A stretch of 64,000 bases of DNA from Delphinapterus leucas (Eukaryota; Chordata; Mammalia; Artiodactyla; Monodontidae), in contig NW_022098001.1 of assembly GCF_002288925.2 (NCBI RefSeq), positions 10,148,094 through 10,212,093 on the forward strand, given 5' to 3'. The translations under genes and the position numbers were made by a program. This document shows positions 11,255-21,870 of this stretch, in pieces. A model generated the notes under the pieces. The model searched no databases. It was not told the origin of the DNA and worked only from the letters and a program-made list of their open reading frames with translations. How positions within the stretch are numbered: the first letter of the stretch is position 1; each line of letters begins with the position of its first letter.

Positions 11255-11742
11255 ACAAAGTACGTACAAAAAGATTAAACTTTATTTGGTATAAAATCAG
11301 TTGGCAGTTTTACATCTGTGCATGCAACATAAATACACCAGCTGGCATCTCAAGCGCGCACACACATATGGACTTCAAAACAGAAACTTCCTTATTTGCA
11401 GCACTGCCAGGGTAATTTTGTATCCTCTGCATACTACAGCTATTTGTCAGGCCCCTGCAGGTGTGCACAGCACATAAACACACAGCTGTAGTCCAGCAAG
11501 CCAAGTGTTCCATCAAACACATAAAGGGAAACCTCAGCAGTTGGATTAGTCATCCTTACAACAGGTCCAGGGAGAACAATATGGGTTAGTATTTTTGGAA
11601 AAAGCATGGATAGGAAATTTATGATTATGCTAGTCTTACCAAATAACTGGTGGATTGTGTCATTTTTAAAGGTGTGCCTACTTGTTAAGTTTTTGTTAGA
11701 AAGGGTGCAGAAAAGTGGAATTTGTTCTTTAGTTTTAAACAT
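11255..11742 (-). other. Possible terminal exon or 3' UTR; product unknown
   Basis: On the minus strand there is a 100-codon open frame (11440-11742), then a less A+T-rich stretch, then the canonical signal AATAAA (complement of TTTATT at 11281-11286). The sequence is not recognised as a repeat. The open frame has no motif I recognise, and I see no convincing splice acceptor with a polypyrimidine tract in front of it. It could be a 3' UTR, a decayed pseudogene, an unrecognised repeat or chance. The ATG at 11742 is simply the first in frame. Confidence 0.2.
11281..11286 (-). promoter_or_regulatory. Canonical AATAAA polyadenylation signal (candidate)
   Basis: The minus strand reads ACCAAATAAAGTTTAATC, with cleavage expected around 11252-11271. 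The hexamer is common by chance in A+T-rich DNA, so it only matters if the upstream sequence is transcribed. Confidence 0.25.
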
Positions 11743-12570
11743 AAGCGATAATCTATAAATGAGTTTATTAAATGCAAAATGTTAAAAGGTTTTCAAATTC
11801 ATTTCGGTTTTTGGAAGTTACTGCAACTGCATGCCTTGGCTATAATATTTACAAACCATAATAAGTATACCTTAAAATACTTATCAGTTCTATATTACAT
11901 TTTATTATATTTATAATTCTACTTTTCAATTCATATGCATTTAAGACGAACTTGCCAATGAATGTTATTTGTGTCCAAAATTACAGGACATTTAACTATC
12001 AAAAGTTACATGCTATATTAATATTAGACTGTAAACAAATAGTGACTTCTCAAATATGATATGAAAGAACATCAACCTACAATGGCAGGGGAAATAAATG
12101 AAAATATAAAACACGGTCATTTTGCAATCATGTGAAAGCTCCCAACAAAACTAAATGTGACCTTATTAATATTCTTTAAAATACCAAGTAAGCACTTCAA
12201 GCAGTTGATAATTATGACTACTTTAACCACATTTCCCCCAAAATGCTCAAAGTCCACCTGGCAGTTGACAAAACATGAAAGATAACTTAGAAAATGAGCT
12301 TGAATGCATTATGCCTAATATACTAATCTTCAGTGAACTTGAGGTCAGAGAGTTAGTAATCAAGGAACACTAGCAGTCTCTGACATGAGGGGATTCATGC
12401 TTTCTTATATCTGGAAGGTATAAAGGTACTTAAAAACTATGTTAGTCTGATACAAATCCCACCCTTCAACATGAAACCTAACTTTATGAAGTATTATCCT
12501 AGTTTAGTTAAGCCACAGAAATAGGATCTAATGTAGGAAAAGAGGTAAGAGTTCTCAACACAACGAAGAA
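11743..12570. other. Unique A+T-rich sequence
   Basis: No gene or confident repeat is seen in this stretch. Confidence 0.45.
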
Positions 12571-12574
12571 TTTT

Positions 12575-12745
12575 TTTCTCTTTTTCTTTTATCTTGTATC
12601 TATATGAGATGATGGATGTTCAATAAACTTACTGTGGCAATCATTTCATGATGTACATTAAGCCAAATCATTATGCTATACACCTTAAACATACTGTGCT
12701 ATATGTCAATTATACCTCAATAAAACTGGAAGGAAAAACAACAAC
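12575..12745 (+). mobile_element. LINE-1 3' UTR fragment
   Basis: GATGATGGATGTTCAATAAA, then AATCATTATGCTATACACC and TATGTCAATTATACCTCAAT with an A-rich end, is the standard end of an old LINE-1. Confidence 0.7.
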
Positions 12746-12869
12746 AGCAGCAGCAAAAGCTTGAAAACTGCCCTAGTTTTATAGGTCACTCTGGCTGGAG
12801 GCTGACAGGCATTTCTGTATACACATAAAACACTGGGCATGATGGAAATAAGATCTACTCTCCTAGCAA

Positions 12870-13048
12870 GTTCGATGTTTATAACACAATATTGCTGTCT
12901 ACAACCACTATACTGTACATTGGATCTCCAGGACTTACTTGTCTGATAGTTTCAAGTTTGTACCCTTAAATAGCATCTCTCCCATTCCCCTATTCCCAGC
13001 CCCTGGTAACCACCATTTTACTGTCTGTTTTTATGAGTTCCAGTAACA
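12870..13048 (-). mobile_element. LINE-1 3' UTR fragment, antisense
   Basis: The landmarks TACTGTACATTGGATCTCC and CAGCCCCTGGTAACCACCAT are the reverse complement of an L1M-type 3' region. It lies between plus-strand LINE-1 3' ends. Confidence 0.6.
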
Positions 13049-13170
13049 GAGGTACTAGCTAACACCACAGTGGCAATCATATTGCAATATATAAATGTAT
13101 CAACTCAATATGTTGTACATATTAAACTTTGTATACATTGTGTCAAATATATTTCAATAAAAAGTAATAA
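13049..13170 (+). mobile_element. LINE-1 3' terminus
   Basis: GTGGCAATCATATTGCAATA, then GTTGTACATATTAAACTTTG and AAATATATTTCAATAAAAAG, matches an L1M 3' end. It is adjacent to the antisense fragment, so an inversion or two insertions are needed. Confidence 0.65.
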
Positions 13171-13595
13171 TTTTTAAAAAATGAATAAAGTAGGAAAAGA
13201 GAAAGTAAATGAGGGAAAGGAGTGAAAGGCTTATAATTATTTAATTAGATTGCTTTAAAGTAAATTATCTCATGTCTAATTCTTTTATGAAACTATAAAT
13301 AGGAAATACTTGGAATTCAACCTGGATCCCAATATTACTGATGGGTCCCTGAGGTGTGATTCATAGCTCTTTAAAGCTTCCTAGTAGCCCTAACCGCTCC
13401 AGGCTACATCCAGCGGAGTTTTGGTTCTGAACCTCACAATAATTCTTTTTCGGCAATTCTGTCTCAAATATTTACATCAGTACCTTTTGGCCCAAAATAC
13501 TGTCATCAAGAAAAGTGTCATATGATGAGGGTGAGTAAAATATCTTGGCCCTTAATGTCCACAATAAAATACATTTAAAACAAAATTTAGTTAAC
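13171..13595. other. Unique sequence
   Basis: No feature could be recognised in this interval. Confidence 0.4.
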
Positions 13596-13599
13596 AGTG

Positions 13600-14190
13600 T
13601 CTGTTCCAGTTATTTATTGCTGTGAAACTATTCCAAAACTTAGCGGTGTAAAACAGTAATCTATTTTTATCTCTTACAGTTCTGTGGATTTTCTGGACTC
13701 AACTGGGTGGATCTCGCCTGAGTCTCTCTCATACAGCTGAAGTCAGATGGTAGCTGGGGTGGGAATCACCTGAAGTCTCTATTGAGCTAGTGATCCAGAT
13801 GGTTTTATTACTCACATGTCAGATCCCTCAATCGAAACAACTGAAACAGCTGGGGGCCAGGCAGGCATCTCTTTCTCTTTCCCTACATTAGCGACTCTAG
13901 TTGGCTAGCTTGTGCTTCCTCAGAACATGACAGGCTCAGGGACACTGGACTTTTTATGTGATAGCTGACTTCGCCCAGAGCAGATATTCTAAGTGACCCA
14001 GGCATACGCTGCAGAGCTTATCACCTAGCCTCAGCTGTCTACAGTATCACTTTTGCCACAATGTATTGGTCAAAGGCTAGTCTTCACAGGGCTAGCTTGA
14101 ACTCAAGGGGATGAACCTACAGAATGATACTGAGAAGAATAGCTCATAGCCATCTTTGGAGACTGGCTACCTCGGCATAGTAATAAAATC
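13600..14190. mobile_element. Old MER/hAT-type DNA transposon remnant
   Basis: It starts GTTCCAGTTATTTATTGCTG and continues with CCAAAACTTAGCGGTGTAAA, TCTGTGGATTTTCTGGACTC, then TTGCCACAATGTATTGGTCA and a late CTCAAGGGGATGAACCTACA. These landmarks follow the order of a common mammalian non-autonomous DNA transposon whose family name I cannot fix. No transposase frame remains. Confidence 0.6.
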
Positions 14191-14204
14191 ACTTTAAAAG
14201 AATC

Positions 14205-14320
14205 TGAAAAAGAATGAATATATGTATATGTATAACTGAATCACTTTACTGTACACCTAAAACTAGCACAACATTGAAAATCAACTATACTCCAATATAA
14301 AGTAAAAATTAAAAAAATTT
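14205..14320 (+). mobile_element. Short LINE-1 3' terminus
   Basis: TGTATAACTGAATCACTTTA, then CTGTACACCTAAAACTAGC and CAACTATACTCCAATATAAA with an A-rich end, is a cetartiodactyl LINE-1 3' end of about 110 bp. Confidence 0.7.
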
Positions 14321-15295
14321 TTTAATTCCTCTTTTGCTAGCAATCTGTTAAAGGGTTACTATTTTATTTTATAATTGTTATTTACTAATGATATTAATAT
14401 GTGTGGATTTGATTATAAACTAGAGTGACTAAGAGATAGCAAGGTAAGATACACATTTCATTTATTTCAAGCTGGTTTCACTAACTCCTTAGAGGTTAAA
14501 TCTATACCCAAAACTAATTCTACTTCTGTTTATATTTTTAAACACCCAAATATAAACATTGAAAGTTTACCTCAGTCACCAAAAATGATCAGTCTTTAAG
14601 AGTTTAATATTGAAAAGTTTGTCATTTACTTAAATGAATCATATCTCACTTATTTAAAAGTACTATACTTAGTAAATAATTACTAGAACTTTTAAGAGAT
14701 CTCTTAAAGGAATCAGGGGAAGCAGGGTTAATTATACTAGACAAATAGCCAGTTATCTACACATGTACACACACATGTAGACAACACACAAGAAAAACCA
14801 TAAAGGGCATAACAGTCTTGTTTATAGGAGTTTAACAGCAATTCTTATGCCTCTAAGAGCTAAATTAAATGAAATGTTACCCGCTAAAATTAGAATTTTC
14901 AGAAGATAAGTAGAATGAAATAAGGAGAACAGGGAAAAATGGGAATATTTCAAATTTTTATTTAATTGGTAGGGTGATGTTTTACCCTCCCCCCATTTAA
15001 AAAATACTTAAAAAAAAAAAACATGAAAAGGCAAAACACCCCCATAGTTACATAGCTTTTTTAAGTTTATAAAGAAATGGGTCTAACATACTCCATCCTC
15101 CATCTCACCCATGCTCTACACTTTCCCAAGAGGTAACAACTGGCACTTGTTTTATATGTACAAAACCTTTTCCACACAAAACTTTCAACCAGGCTACCTA
15201 CCTATCTGACCTATTAATTATCCATCCACCAGTAATACACACATATCCACCCCTGTATGCACACACACACAAAAATACACACACCAATTTCTTAA
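14321..15295. other. Unique A+T-rich sequence with CA-rich patches
   Basis: No gene is recognised. Small CA-rich patches occur near 14757-14790 and 15235-15285, the second just upstream of the SINE insertion. Confidence 0.45.
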
Positions 15296-15308
15296 AAATA
15301 AAGGTGCC

Positions 15309-15517
15309 GGGGCTTCCCTGGTGGCGCAGTGGTTGAGAGTCAGCCTGCCGATGCAGGGGACACGGGTTCGTGTCCCGGTCCGGGAAGATCCCACATGCCG
15401 CGGAGCGGCTGGGCCTGTGAGTCATGGCTGCTGAGCCTGTGCATCCGGAGCCTGCGCTCCGCAGTGGGAGAGGCCACAACAGTGAGAGGCCCGCGTACCA
15501 CAAAAAAATAAAAAATG
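15309..15517 (+). mobile_element. CHR-2-like SINE
   Basis: It begins GGGGCTTCCCTGG, has the A-box-like TGGCGCAGTGG and the B-box-like GGGTTCGTGTCCC, and ends GTACCACAAAAAAATAAAA. AAATAAAGGTG occurs at 15296-15306 and 15518-15528 as the target-site duplication. Confidence 0.93.
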
Positions 15518-15528
15518 AAATAAAGGTG

Positions 15529-15984
15529 GCGTGGTGCTATACATATTGGTCTGCAAATTACTTTTTATTTAGAACCAATCAACCTATCCTACCTATTTTA
15601 ATACATGACTAATATTTAAAAGCACTGCATAATATTACATAGCATAGCTATATAGTATACTGCTACAGCATGGATGAATTACAAACATGCCGTTGAGAAA
15701 AAGAAATCAGATACAAAAGAATATATATGATTCCATTTACATGAACTTCAAAAACAGGCAAAATGAAATTGATGGTAACAGAAATCAGAATAAGAACTAA
15801 CTATAGAGGTGATCAGGAATGACTTGCAGGGGAGCATAAAGAAGATCCTTATTACTGAGTCTGAAAACTCTGAAATTATTTCTGGTTCTAAGACATAGAG
15901 TAAGACCATTTATCAACAAATCATTTGATATCTTTGCTTCTTTTTCTTCACCTTGCAAGTAAGTAACCCTCTCAAAATGCTAAG
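15529..15984. other. Unique or old-repeat sequence
   Basis: The part at 15600-15860 has faint LINE-1 3'-end character (TATGATTCCATTTACATGAA near 15727), which may be an old L1M piece. It is not certain. Confidence 0.35.
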
Positions 15985-16125
15985 TCGTTATTTTCAACAC
16001 TTGGAAAGAGTGGAAGAAACTGAGGTTCTAAGAGGTCAAGTAACTTAACCAAAATTCCATGACTAATCAGGTAGAAGCCACATCCAGAACTCAAGCGTTC
16101 TGTCTTAATTCAGAGCTATTTTTCC
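15985..16125 (-). mobile_element. MIR SINE fragment
   Basis: GAAACTGAGGTTCTAAGAGG followed by TCAAGTAACTTAACCAAAAT and an 'AGAAGCCACATCCAGAACTC' block is the reverse complement of the MIR core. Confidence 0.65.
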
Positions 16126-16599
16126 TTTCTCTTTACTACTGTAATTTCTAGATTGTATTATGAATTTTATTCGAAGTTTTCAGCTGTTCTAAGTAAAAGT
16201 AGCAGGAAAAACAAAGACAAGTCTACACTCAAAATAGAGGGGTTTAAAAAAAAAAGATTACCTATAAATTAGGAACTTGAAATAACTGCAAAATCTTCCT
16301 CGCGAGGTAAAAATAAACTTTAGCTGCTTATACCACAATTGATGTAATGAACTGGAAAAAGCAGATAATGAGAAAAAATAATTGGAAAATTATGCTGTGA
16401 TTTATCACATTGATTACATTTTGGTCACAGATTTATGGATGACTTTTATTTCATTCCATGTTTTATAGTAATTCCCATATTCTACAACCTATTTTTGTAA
16501 TAAAAAGGTAAACTGTTATATTTCTTCAAAAGAAAATTCATTAAGCTGAAATTCATATTCTCTTTGACCTACAATCTCACATTTTAGATCCATCTCATA
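16126..16599. other. Unique A+T-rich sequence
   Basis: No feature could be recognised in this interval. Confidence 0.45.
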
Positions 16600-16880
16600 G
16601 AAAGAAAATCAAAACTGTAGAGATTTTATATGCAAAGTTATGTTGCACCACCACAAGTAGTGGCAAAAAGGAGGAAAACCTATATGTTCATCAAGAGGGC
16701 AATGAGTGAATAAATAATAGTACTCCTATATTATAAAGTAGCATGCAGATATTTAATAAAAGTTATATTAATACTACAATGCTGAAAAAATAACCATAAC
16801 ATGGTATTAAGTGAAAAGGGCAGGTTCCAGAATATGCATACGATCTCACTGAAATACATACACATACCCAACGCAAACCT
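16600..16880 (+). mobile_element. Old LINE-1 3' fragment
   Basis: 'ACCTATATGTTCATCAAGAG', then GCAATGAGTGAATAAATAAT and 'GGTATTAAGTGAAAAGGGC', resembles the ORF2 tail and 3' UTR of an old L1M or HAL1-like element. Confidence 0.55.
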
Positions 16881-17160
16881 ACAAATGTGGGGTGCTTTTT
16901 TCTCCATGCTCCTAATTTATCCCTCCTTCCCTCTCCCCTTTGGTAACCATAAGTTTGTTTTCTGTCTGTGACTCTATTTCAGTTTTGTATATATATTCAT
17001 TTTCATTACTTTCTAGATTCTTCATATTAATGTTATCATACAGTATTTGTCTTTCTATATCTGACTTACTTTACTAAGTATACTATTCTCCAGGTCAACC
17101 CATGTTGCTGCAAATGGCAATATTCATTATTTTTATGGCTGAGTAATATTTTATTGTGAG

Positions 17161-17180
17161 TGTGTGTGTGTGTGTGTGTG
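17161..17180. repeat. (TG)10 microsatellite in LINE-1
   Basis: Ten TG units are preceded by TGTGAG, inside the antisense LINE-1 at the point just beyond TGGCTGAGTAATATTTTATT. Confidence 0.95.
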
Positions 17181-17189
17181 TATCATCTT

Positions 17190-19255
17190 AAGCCAATCAT
17201 CTGTTGATGGGCATTTGGGTTGTTTTCATGTCTTGGATGTTATAAATCATGCTGCTAGGAATACTGGAGTGCATGTATCTTTTTGAATTAGTTTTTGTTT
17301 TTTTCTGGAAATATACCCAGGAGTGGGATTACTGGACCATACTGGTAGCTTTATTTTTACTTTTTTAAGGAACCTCCATACTGTTTTCCATAGTTGTTGC
17401 ACCAACTTACACTCCCACCAACAGCATAGGAGGGTTCCCTTTTGTCCACACCCTCTCCAGTATTTAGTATTCGTAGACTTCTTGATAATGGCCATTCTGC
17501 CCTGTGTGAGGTGATACCTCACTGTGGATTTGATTTGCATTTCTCTAATATTTAGTGATTTTGAGCATCTTTTCTTATGCCTGTTGGCTATTTGTATGTC
17601 TTCTTTGCAGAAAAGTTTATTTAGGTCCTCTGCCAATTTTTTAATTGGGTTGTTTGGTTTTTTGATACTGAGCTGTATGAGTTGTTTATATATTTTGGGT
17701 AATAAACTGCTGTCAGAATCACCATTTGCAAATATTTTCTCCCATTCCATAGGTTGTCTTCTTGTTTTGTTTACGGTTTCTTTCCTGTGCAAAAGCATTT
17801 GAGTTTAATTAGGTCCCCATCTGTTTATTTTTGGTTTTATTTCTTTTGCCTTGGGAGACTGATTTAACGGAATACTGCTACAATTTAGTCAAAGAATATT
17901 TCACCATTGTTCTCCTATGGTGTCATGTCTTCTATTTAGATCTTTAAACCATTTTGAGTTTACACTTGTATGTGGTGTGAGGGAGTGTTCTAATTTCATT
18001 GATTTACATTTAGCTGTCCAGCTTTCCCAGCACCACTTGTTTAAGAAACCGTATTTTCTCCATTGTATATTCCTGCCTCCTTTGTCATAGATAAACTGAC
18101 CAAAGGTACATGAGTTTATTCTGGGCTCTCTATTCTGTTCCATTGATCTGTATCTCTGTTTTTGTTGCTATACCATGCTGTTTTGATTACTGTAGCTTTG
18201 TAGTACAGTATGAAGTCTGGAATGGTTATGCCTCTAGCTTTGTACTTTCTCCTTAGGATTGCTTTGACAACTCTGCGTCTCCTATGATTCTATATATATT
18301 TTAGGATTATTTGTTCTGGCACTGTGAAAAATATCATGGGTATTTTGATAGCGATTGTGTTAGATCTGTAGATTGTTTTGGATACTATGGCCATTTTAAC
18401 AATATTAATTCTTCCAATCCAAGAGCAGTGGTATCTTTCTATTGCTTTGAATCATCTTCAGTTTCCTTTATCAATGTTTCATGGTTTTCAGCATACAGGT
18501 CTTTCATCTCTCCAGTTAAGTTTATTCCTAGGAATTTAACTTTTGAATGTGATTTTAAACAGGTTTTTTTTTTTTTTTACTTTCTCTTTCTGATATTTTG
18601 CTATTAGTGTAAAGAAATGCAACAGATTTCTGACTATGAATCTTATATCCTGCTACCTTGCTGAATTCATTTATTAGTTCTAATTACTTTGGGGTAGAGA
18701 CTTTCGAGTTCTCTGTATAGACAATCATGGTGTCTACAAATAGTGATAGTTTTATCTCTTCCTTTCCAATTTGTATACATTTTATTTCTTTTTCTTGTCT
18801 GAGTGTTGTGGCTAAGGCTTCCAATACTATGTTGAAGAGAAGTGGTGAGACTGAGCATCCTTGCCTTGTTCCTGAATTTAGCAGGAAGGCTTTCTTTCAG
18901 CTTTTCACCACAGAGTATTATACTGGCTGTAGGTTTGTTGTAAATGGCTTTTATTATATTGAGATATGTTCCCTCTATACCCACTTTTATGAGACTTTTT
19001 ATCATGAATGGATGTTGAATTTTGTCAAATACTTTTTCTGTGTCTCTTGAGATGACCACGTGGTTTCGTCTTTCCTTTTGTTAATATAGTGTCTCACAAA
19101 GATCAACTTGCATATGTTGAACCATCCTTGCATCCCTGGAATGAATCCAACTTAATCATGGTGTATGATCCTTTCTATGCATTGCTGGATTCGGTTTACT
19201 CATATTTTGTTAAGGATTTCTGCATCTATATTCATCAAAGAATTGGCCTGGTATT
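17190..19255 (-). pseudogene. LINE-1 ORF2 remnant (RT to C-terminus)
   Basis: ORF2 normally encodes an endonuclease and reverse transcriptase that copy LINE-1 RNA at nicked DNA. Only RT and C-terminal parts are present. A motif-A-like stretch reads [16 protein letters not shown] (about 19005-19052), with S and T changes from the usual form. Motif C reads FVDT (near 18737) in place of FADD, so the second catalytic aspartate is lost. The cysteine-rich segment is recognisable as [19 protein letters not shown], where the histidine of the usual LHCWW is cysteine. Several frameshifts and stops divide the frame. Confidence 0.82.
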
Positions 19256-19260
19256 AATTT

Positions 19261-19375
19261 TAACTTAATAAAAAAATTTAACAGTAAAAAACAAAATAAA
19301 TGCCTAAGCTTTGTATCTTTTATGAGCAACATATAAGTAAGGAATAACCAAGATTAAAAACAAAGTTATTCTCTT
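19261..19375. other. Short unassigned segment
   Basis: This A+T-rich stretch lies between two LINE-1 pieces and nothing is recognised in it. Confidence 0.4.
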
Positions 19376-19379
19376 ACAA

Positions 19380-19620
19380 AGTCAGTTAGAAAAATATGGT
19401 GATTATAACTAATAATAATGTATTATATACTTCAATGTTGCTGAGAGTAAATCTTTATAATGTTCTCACCACAAAAAAGGAATGGTAATTGTGTGCCTGG
19501 ATGGAGGTATTAATTAATGTTGTGGTAGTAATCACTTTGCAATGTATAAATGAATCAAATTAACACCTTGTATACCTTAAACATATACAATATTCTATGC
19601 CAATTATATCTCAATAAAGC
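19380..19620 (+). mobile_element. LINE-1 3' UTR fragment
   Basis: 'GTAATCACTTTGCAATGTAT', then ACCTTGTATACCTTAAACAT and CCAATTATATCTCAATAAAG, is the end of an old LINE-1. It is followed by an A/G-rich tail. Confidence 0.65.
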
Positions 19621-20140
19621 TTGGGAAAAGGTTAAAAAAGAAAAGGAAAATATACTGCTATATTACGTTTTTTTAAGTGACTATCCTTTAAAAACCAAAT
19701 TGACAGTTTACCAGAGATTATTAAGCTGTACTTACTATCAGGATATGGCATTGGTGGAATGCCAGAAATACCAAAGTAAACTATGCAAGATAAATAAAGA
19801 TAAATAATTATTATTTAGACTATCAAACATTGCAGCCCTTTATAGTAATATTGTTCATTTTTATTTTTCCACAGACTATAATAAACAAAAAGGCTTATAA
19901 CACAATTTATTCTGGAAAGGCGGGTACCCATTGGATAAGTATAAAGTACTTGGACTGATTTTATCAATCCATATACAAAGCTTCATGCATTCAAAGTAAC
20001 ATCCCATTCAATGTCCTTAAGAATATTCAAAACTAATGAAAGAATGGAGAGTACTGTTCAAAAGAACTTCAGGCTTATGCAGAATGTATCAGTCCTGCCA
20101 CTAACTGGTCAGGAGAGTAAGGGTCAATAACTAGTATCAT
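19621..20140. other. Unique A+T-rich sequence
   Basis: An 85-codon frame starts in the LINE-1 3' UTR and extends here to 19807. It has no known motif and is judged spurious. Confidence 0.45.
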
Positions 20141-20144
20141 AATT

Positions 20145-20255
20145 GCTTGGATACTCATTAAAAGTCAGATGCAAGGGCATTCCTACAAATGGGCCTGAGA
20201 ATCTGCATTTTAGAATCCAAGTGATTCTTATGCAGATGAAAGTTTGAGGTATTTT
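20145..20255 (+). mobile_element. MER5-like hAT-Charlie fragment
   Basis: 'GGGCCTGAGAATCTGCATTT', then TAGAATCCAAGTGATTCTTA and TGCAGATGAAAGTTTGAGG, follows the second half of a MER5A-type element. Confidence 0.6.
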
Positions 20256-20766
20256 CTCATGTTATTTGGCTAAGTCTTTCAACCTGAGTTGAATTTTTTG
20301 CGGAGCGGAGAGAGGTTTTATGAAATCCTAAAAGATATATCTAAAACATACTATTATCATTCATTATACTAAATAAATCATTATAGAACAGTAAAATGTC
20401 ACCATTAGGTGTATTATGTGTTAAACATAATGCTATTTATTCTTCAATACCCGGTTAATCTCTTAGTGCTTATAACTATTTTTTTCTAATTCTTTTCATT
20501 TTAACATGAACTGAAATAAGATAAACTGGACAATAACTGTCAGTATTAATGTGAAGCATCTGCACATTTTGGACTATCTTTTTTATATTTTTCATATGAA
20601 ATTAATTTCTTATAAAATTTTTACTTTGTCCAATATAAATATGAATTTTATTATAGGCCAGCATCCCTTGGCTTCTTTTTTATTCTACTAAAATCCTTCC
20701 AGAATAAATAGAAAAAAAAATTCATAACAAAATTTAATCTATTTTTACCAGCTACCAGATCCAGAT
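20256..20766. other. Unique A+T-rich sequence
   Basis: No feature could be recognised in this interval. Confidence 0.45.
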
Positions 20767-20778
20767 TCACTCATCTTT

Positions 20779-20982
20779 TTTTTTTTTTTTGCGGTACGCG
20801 GGCCTCTCACTGCTGTGGCCTCTCCCGTTGCAGAGCACAGGCTCCAGACGCGCAGGCTCAGCGGCCATGGCTCACAGGCCCAGCCGCCCCATGGCATGTG
20901 GGATCTTCCCGGACCGGGGCACGAACCTGTGTCCCCTGCATCGGCAGGCGGACTCTCAACCACTGCGCCACCAGGGAAGCCC
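20779..20982 (-). mobile_element. CHR-2-like SINE, antisense
   Basis: A T-run, then GCGGTACGCGGGCCTCTCAC, through to CCACCAGGGAAGCCC at the 5' end. TCACTCATCTTT at 20767-20778 and 20983-20994 is a perfect 12-bp target-site duplication, pointing to a fairly recent insertion. Confidence 0.95.
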
Positions 20983-21301
20983 TCACTCATCTTTCAAAAC
21001 TCAATACAGGCATCATTTTCCCACCTAACCCTGCCTCACGGCCACTGGTTCTCTCCCATTCCCACCAGGCAGGACTAAGAGGTAATATTTAAGAACTTAA
21101 TAAATGTTTCCTAAATTTAAAAACTGGTAAATACTAGAATCAGAACACATTAATTCAAAACATTTATTTTGTGCTTACTAACCACAGACATTGTCATTTC
21201 CCACAAAAACTGTCTAAAACTTATTTAGAGAAATAAATAATTAAGTCAGGAATTACAATGAAATGTGATAAGTATGATGGGAGAAATATAGGGTACTTTA
21301 A

Positions 21302-21716
21302 TTCTTTTATTGAAGTATAGTTGGTGTATAATATTATTTAAATTACAGGTGTATAATATGGTGATTCAAAATTTTTAAAGGTTACGCTCCATTTATAGTT
21401 ATTTTAAAATACTGGCTAAATTCCCTGTGTTATATCCTTGTACCTTACTTTATACACAATAATTTGTAGCTCTTAATCCCCTGCCCTCTTCCCTCTCCTC
21501 ACTGGTAACCACTAGTTTGTTCTCTAAATCTGTGAGTCTGTTTCTTTTTTTGTTATATCCACTTGCTGGCTGTATTTTTTAGATTTCACATATAAGTGAT
21601 ATCATACAGTACTTGTCTTTCTCTGACTTATTTCATTTAACATAATACCCTCCAAGTCCACCCATGTTGTTGCAAATGGCAAAATTTTATTCGTTTTTAC
21701 GACTGAGTAGTATTCT

Positions 21717-21764
<48 letters not shown>

Positions 21765-21870
21765 CCACATCATCTTCATCTGTTTATGGACATTTTGGGT
21801 GCTTCCATATCTTGGTAACTGTAAATAATGCTACTATGAACACTGGGATGCATGTATCTTTTCAAATTAG
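21302..21870 (-). mobile_element. LINE-1 3' end, antisense half of a twin-primed insertion
   Basis: The 3' UTR and ORF2 tail read right to left: TTTTATTGAAGTATAGTTGG is the reverse complement of the LINE-1 3' terminus, and the ORF2 tail ends at about 21870 with TTTTCAAATTAG. It belongs with the plus-strand ORF2 segment at 21871-23770. GGTACTTTA (21292-21300) and GGTACTTTTA (23771-23780) flank the pair as one target-site duplication. Confidence 0.85.
21719..21760. repeat. (TG)21 microsatellite in LINE-1
   Basis: Twenty-one uninterrupted TG units sit between GAGTAGTATTCTAT and TATACCACATC in an antisense LINE-1. The length and purity make it a likely polymorphic marker. Confidence 0.97.

Larger units (their letters stand above)
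16890..19260 (-). mobile_element. 5'-truncated LINE-1, antisense
   Basis: About 2.4 kb of LINE-1 runs right to left, from the RT domain (near 19255) through the cysteine-rich domain (about 17310-17460) to the 3' UTR (16890-17100). It is truncated at the RT side. The LINE-1 reading order is clear on the minus strand, and several plus-strand open frames here are shadows of it. A TG repeat occupies 17161-17180. Confidence 0.88.

Noticed and set aside
19550..19807. 85-codon plus-strand frame
   Set aside because: It starts in a LINE-1 3' UTR and runs into A+T-rich sequence with lysine-rich low-complexity text.
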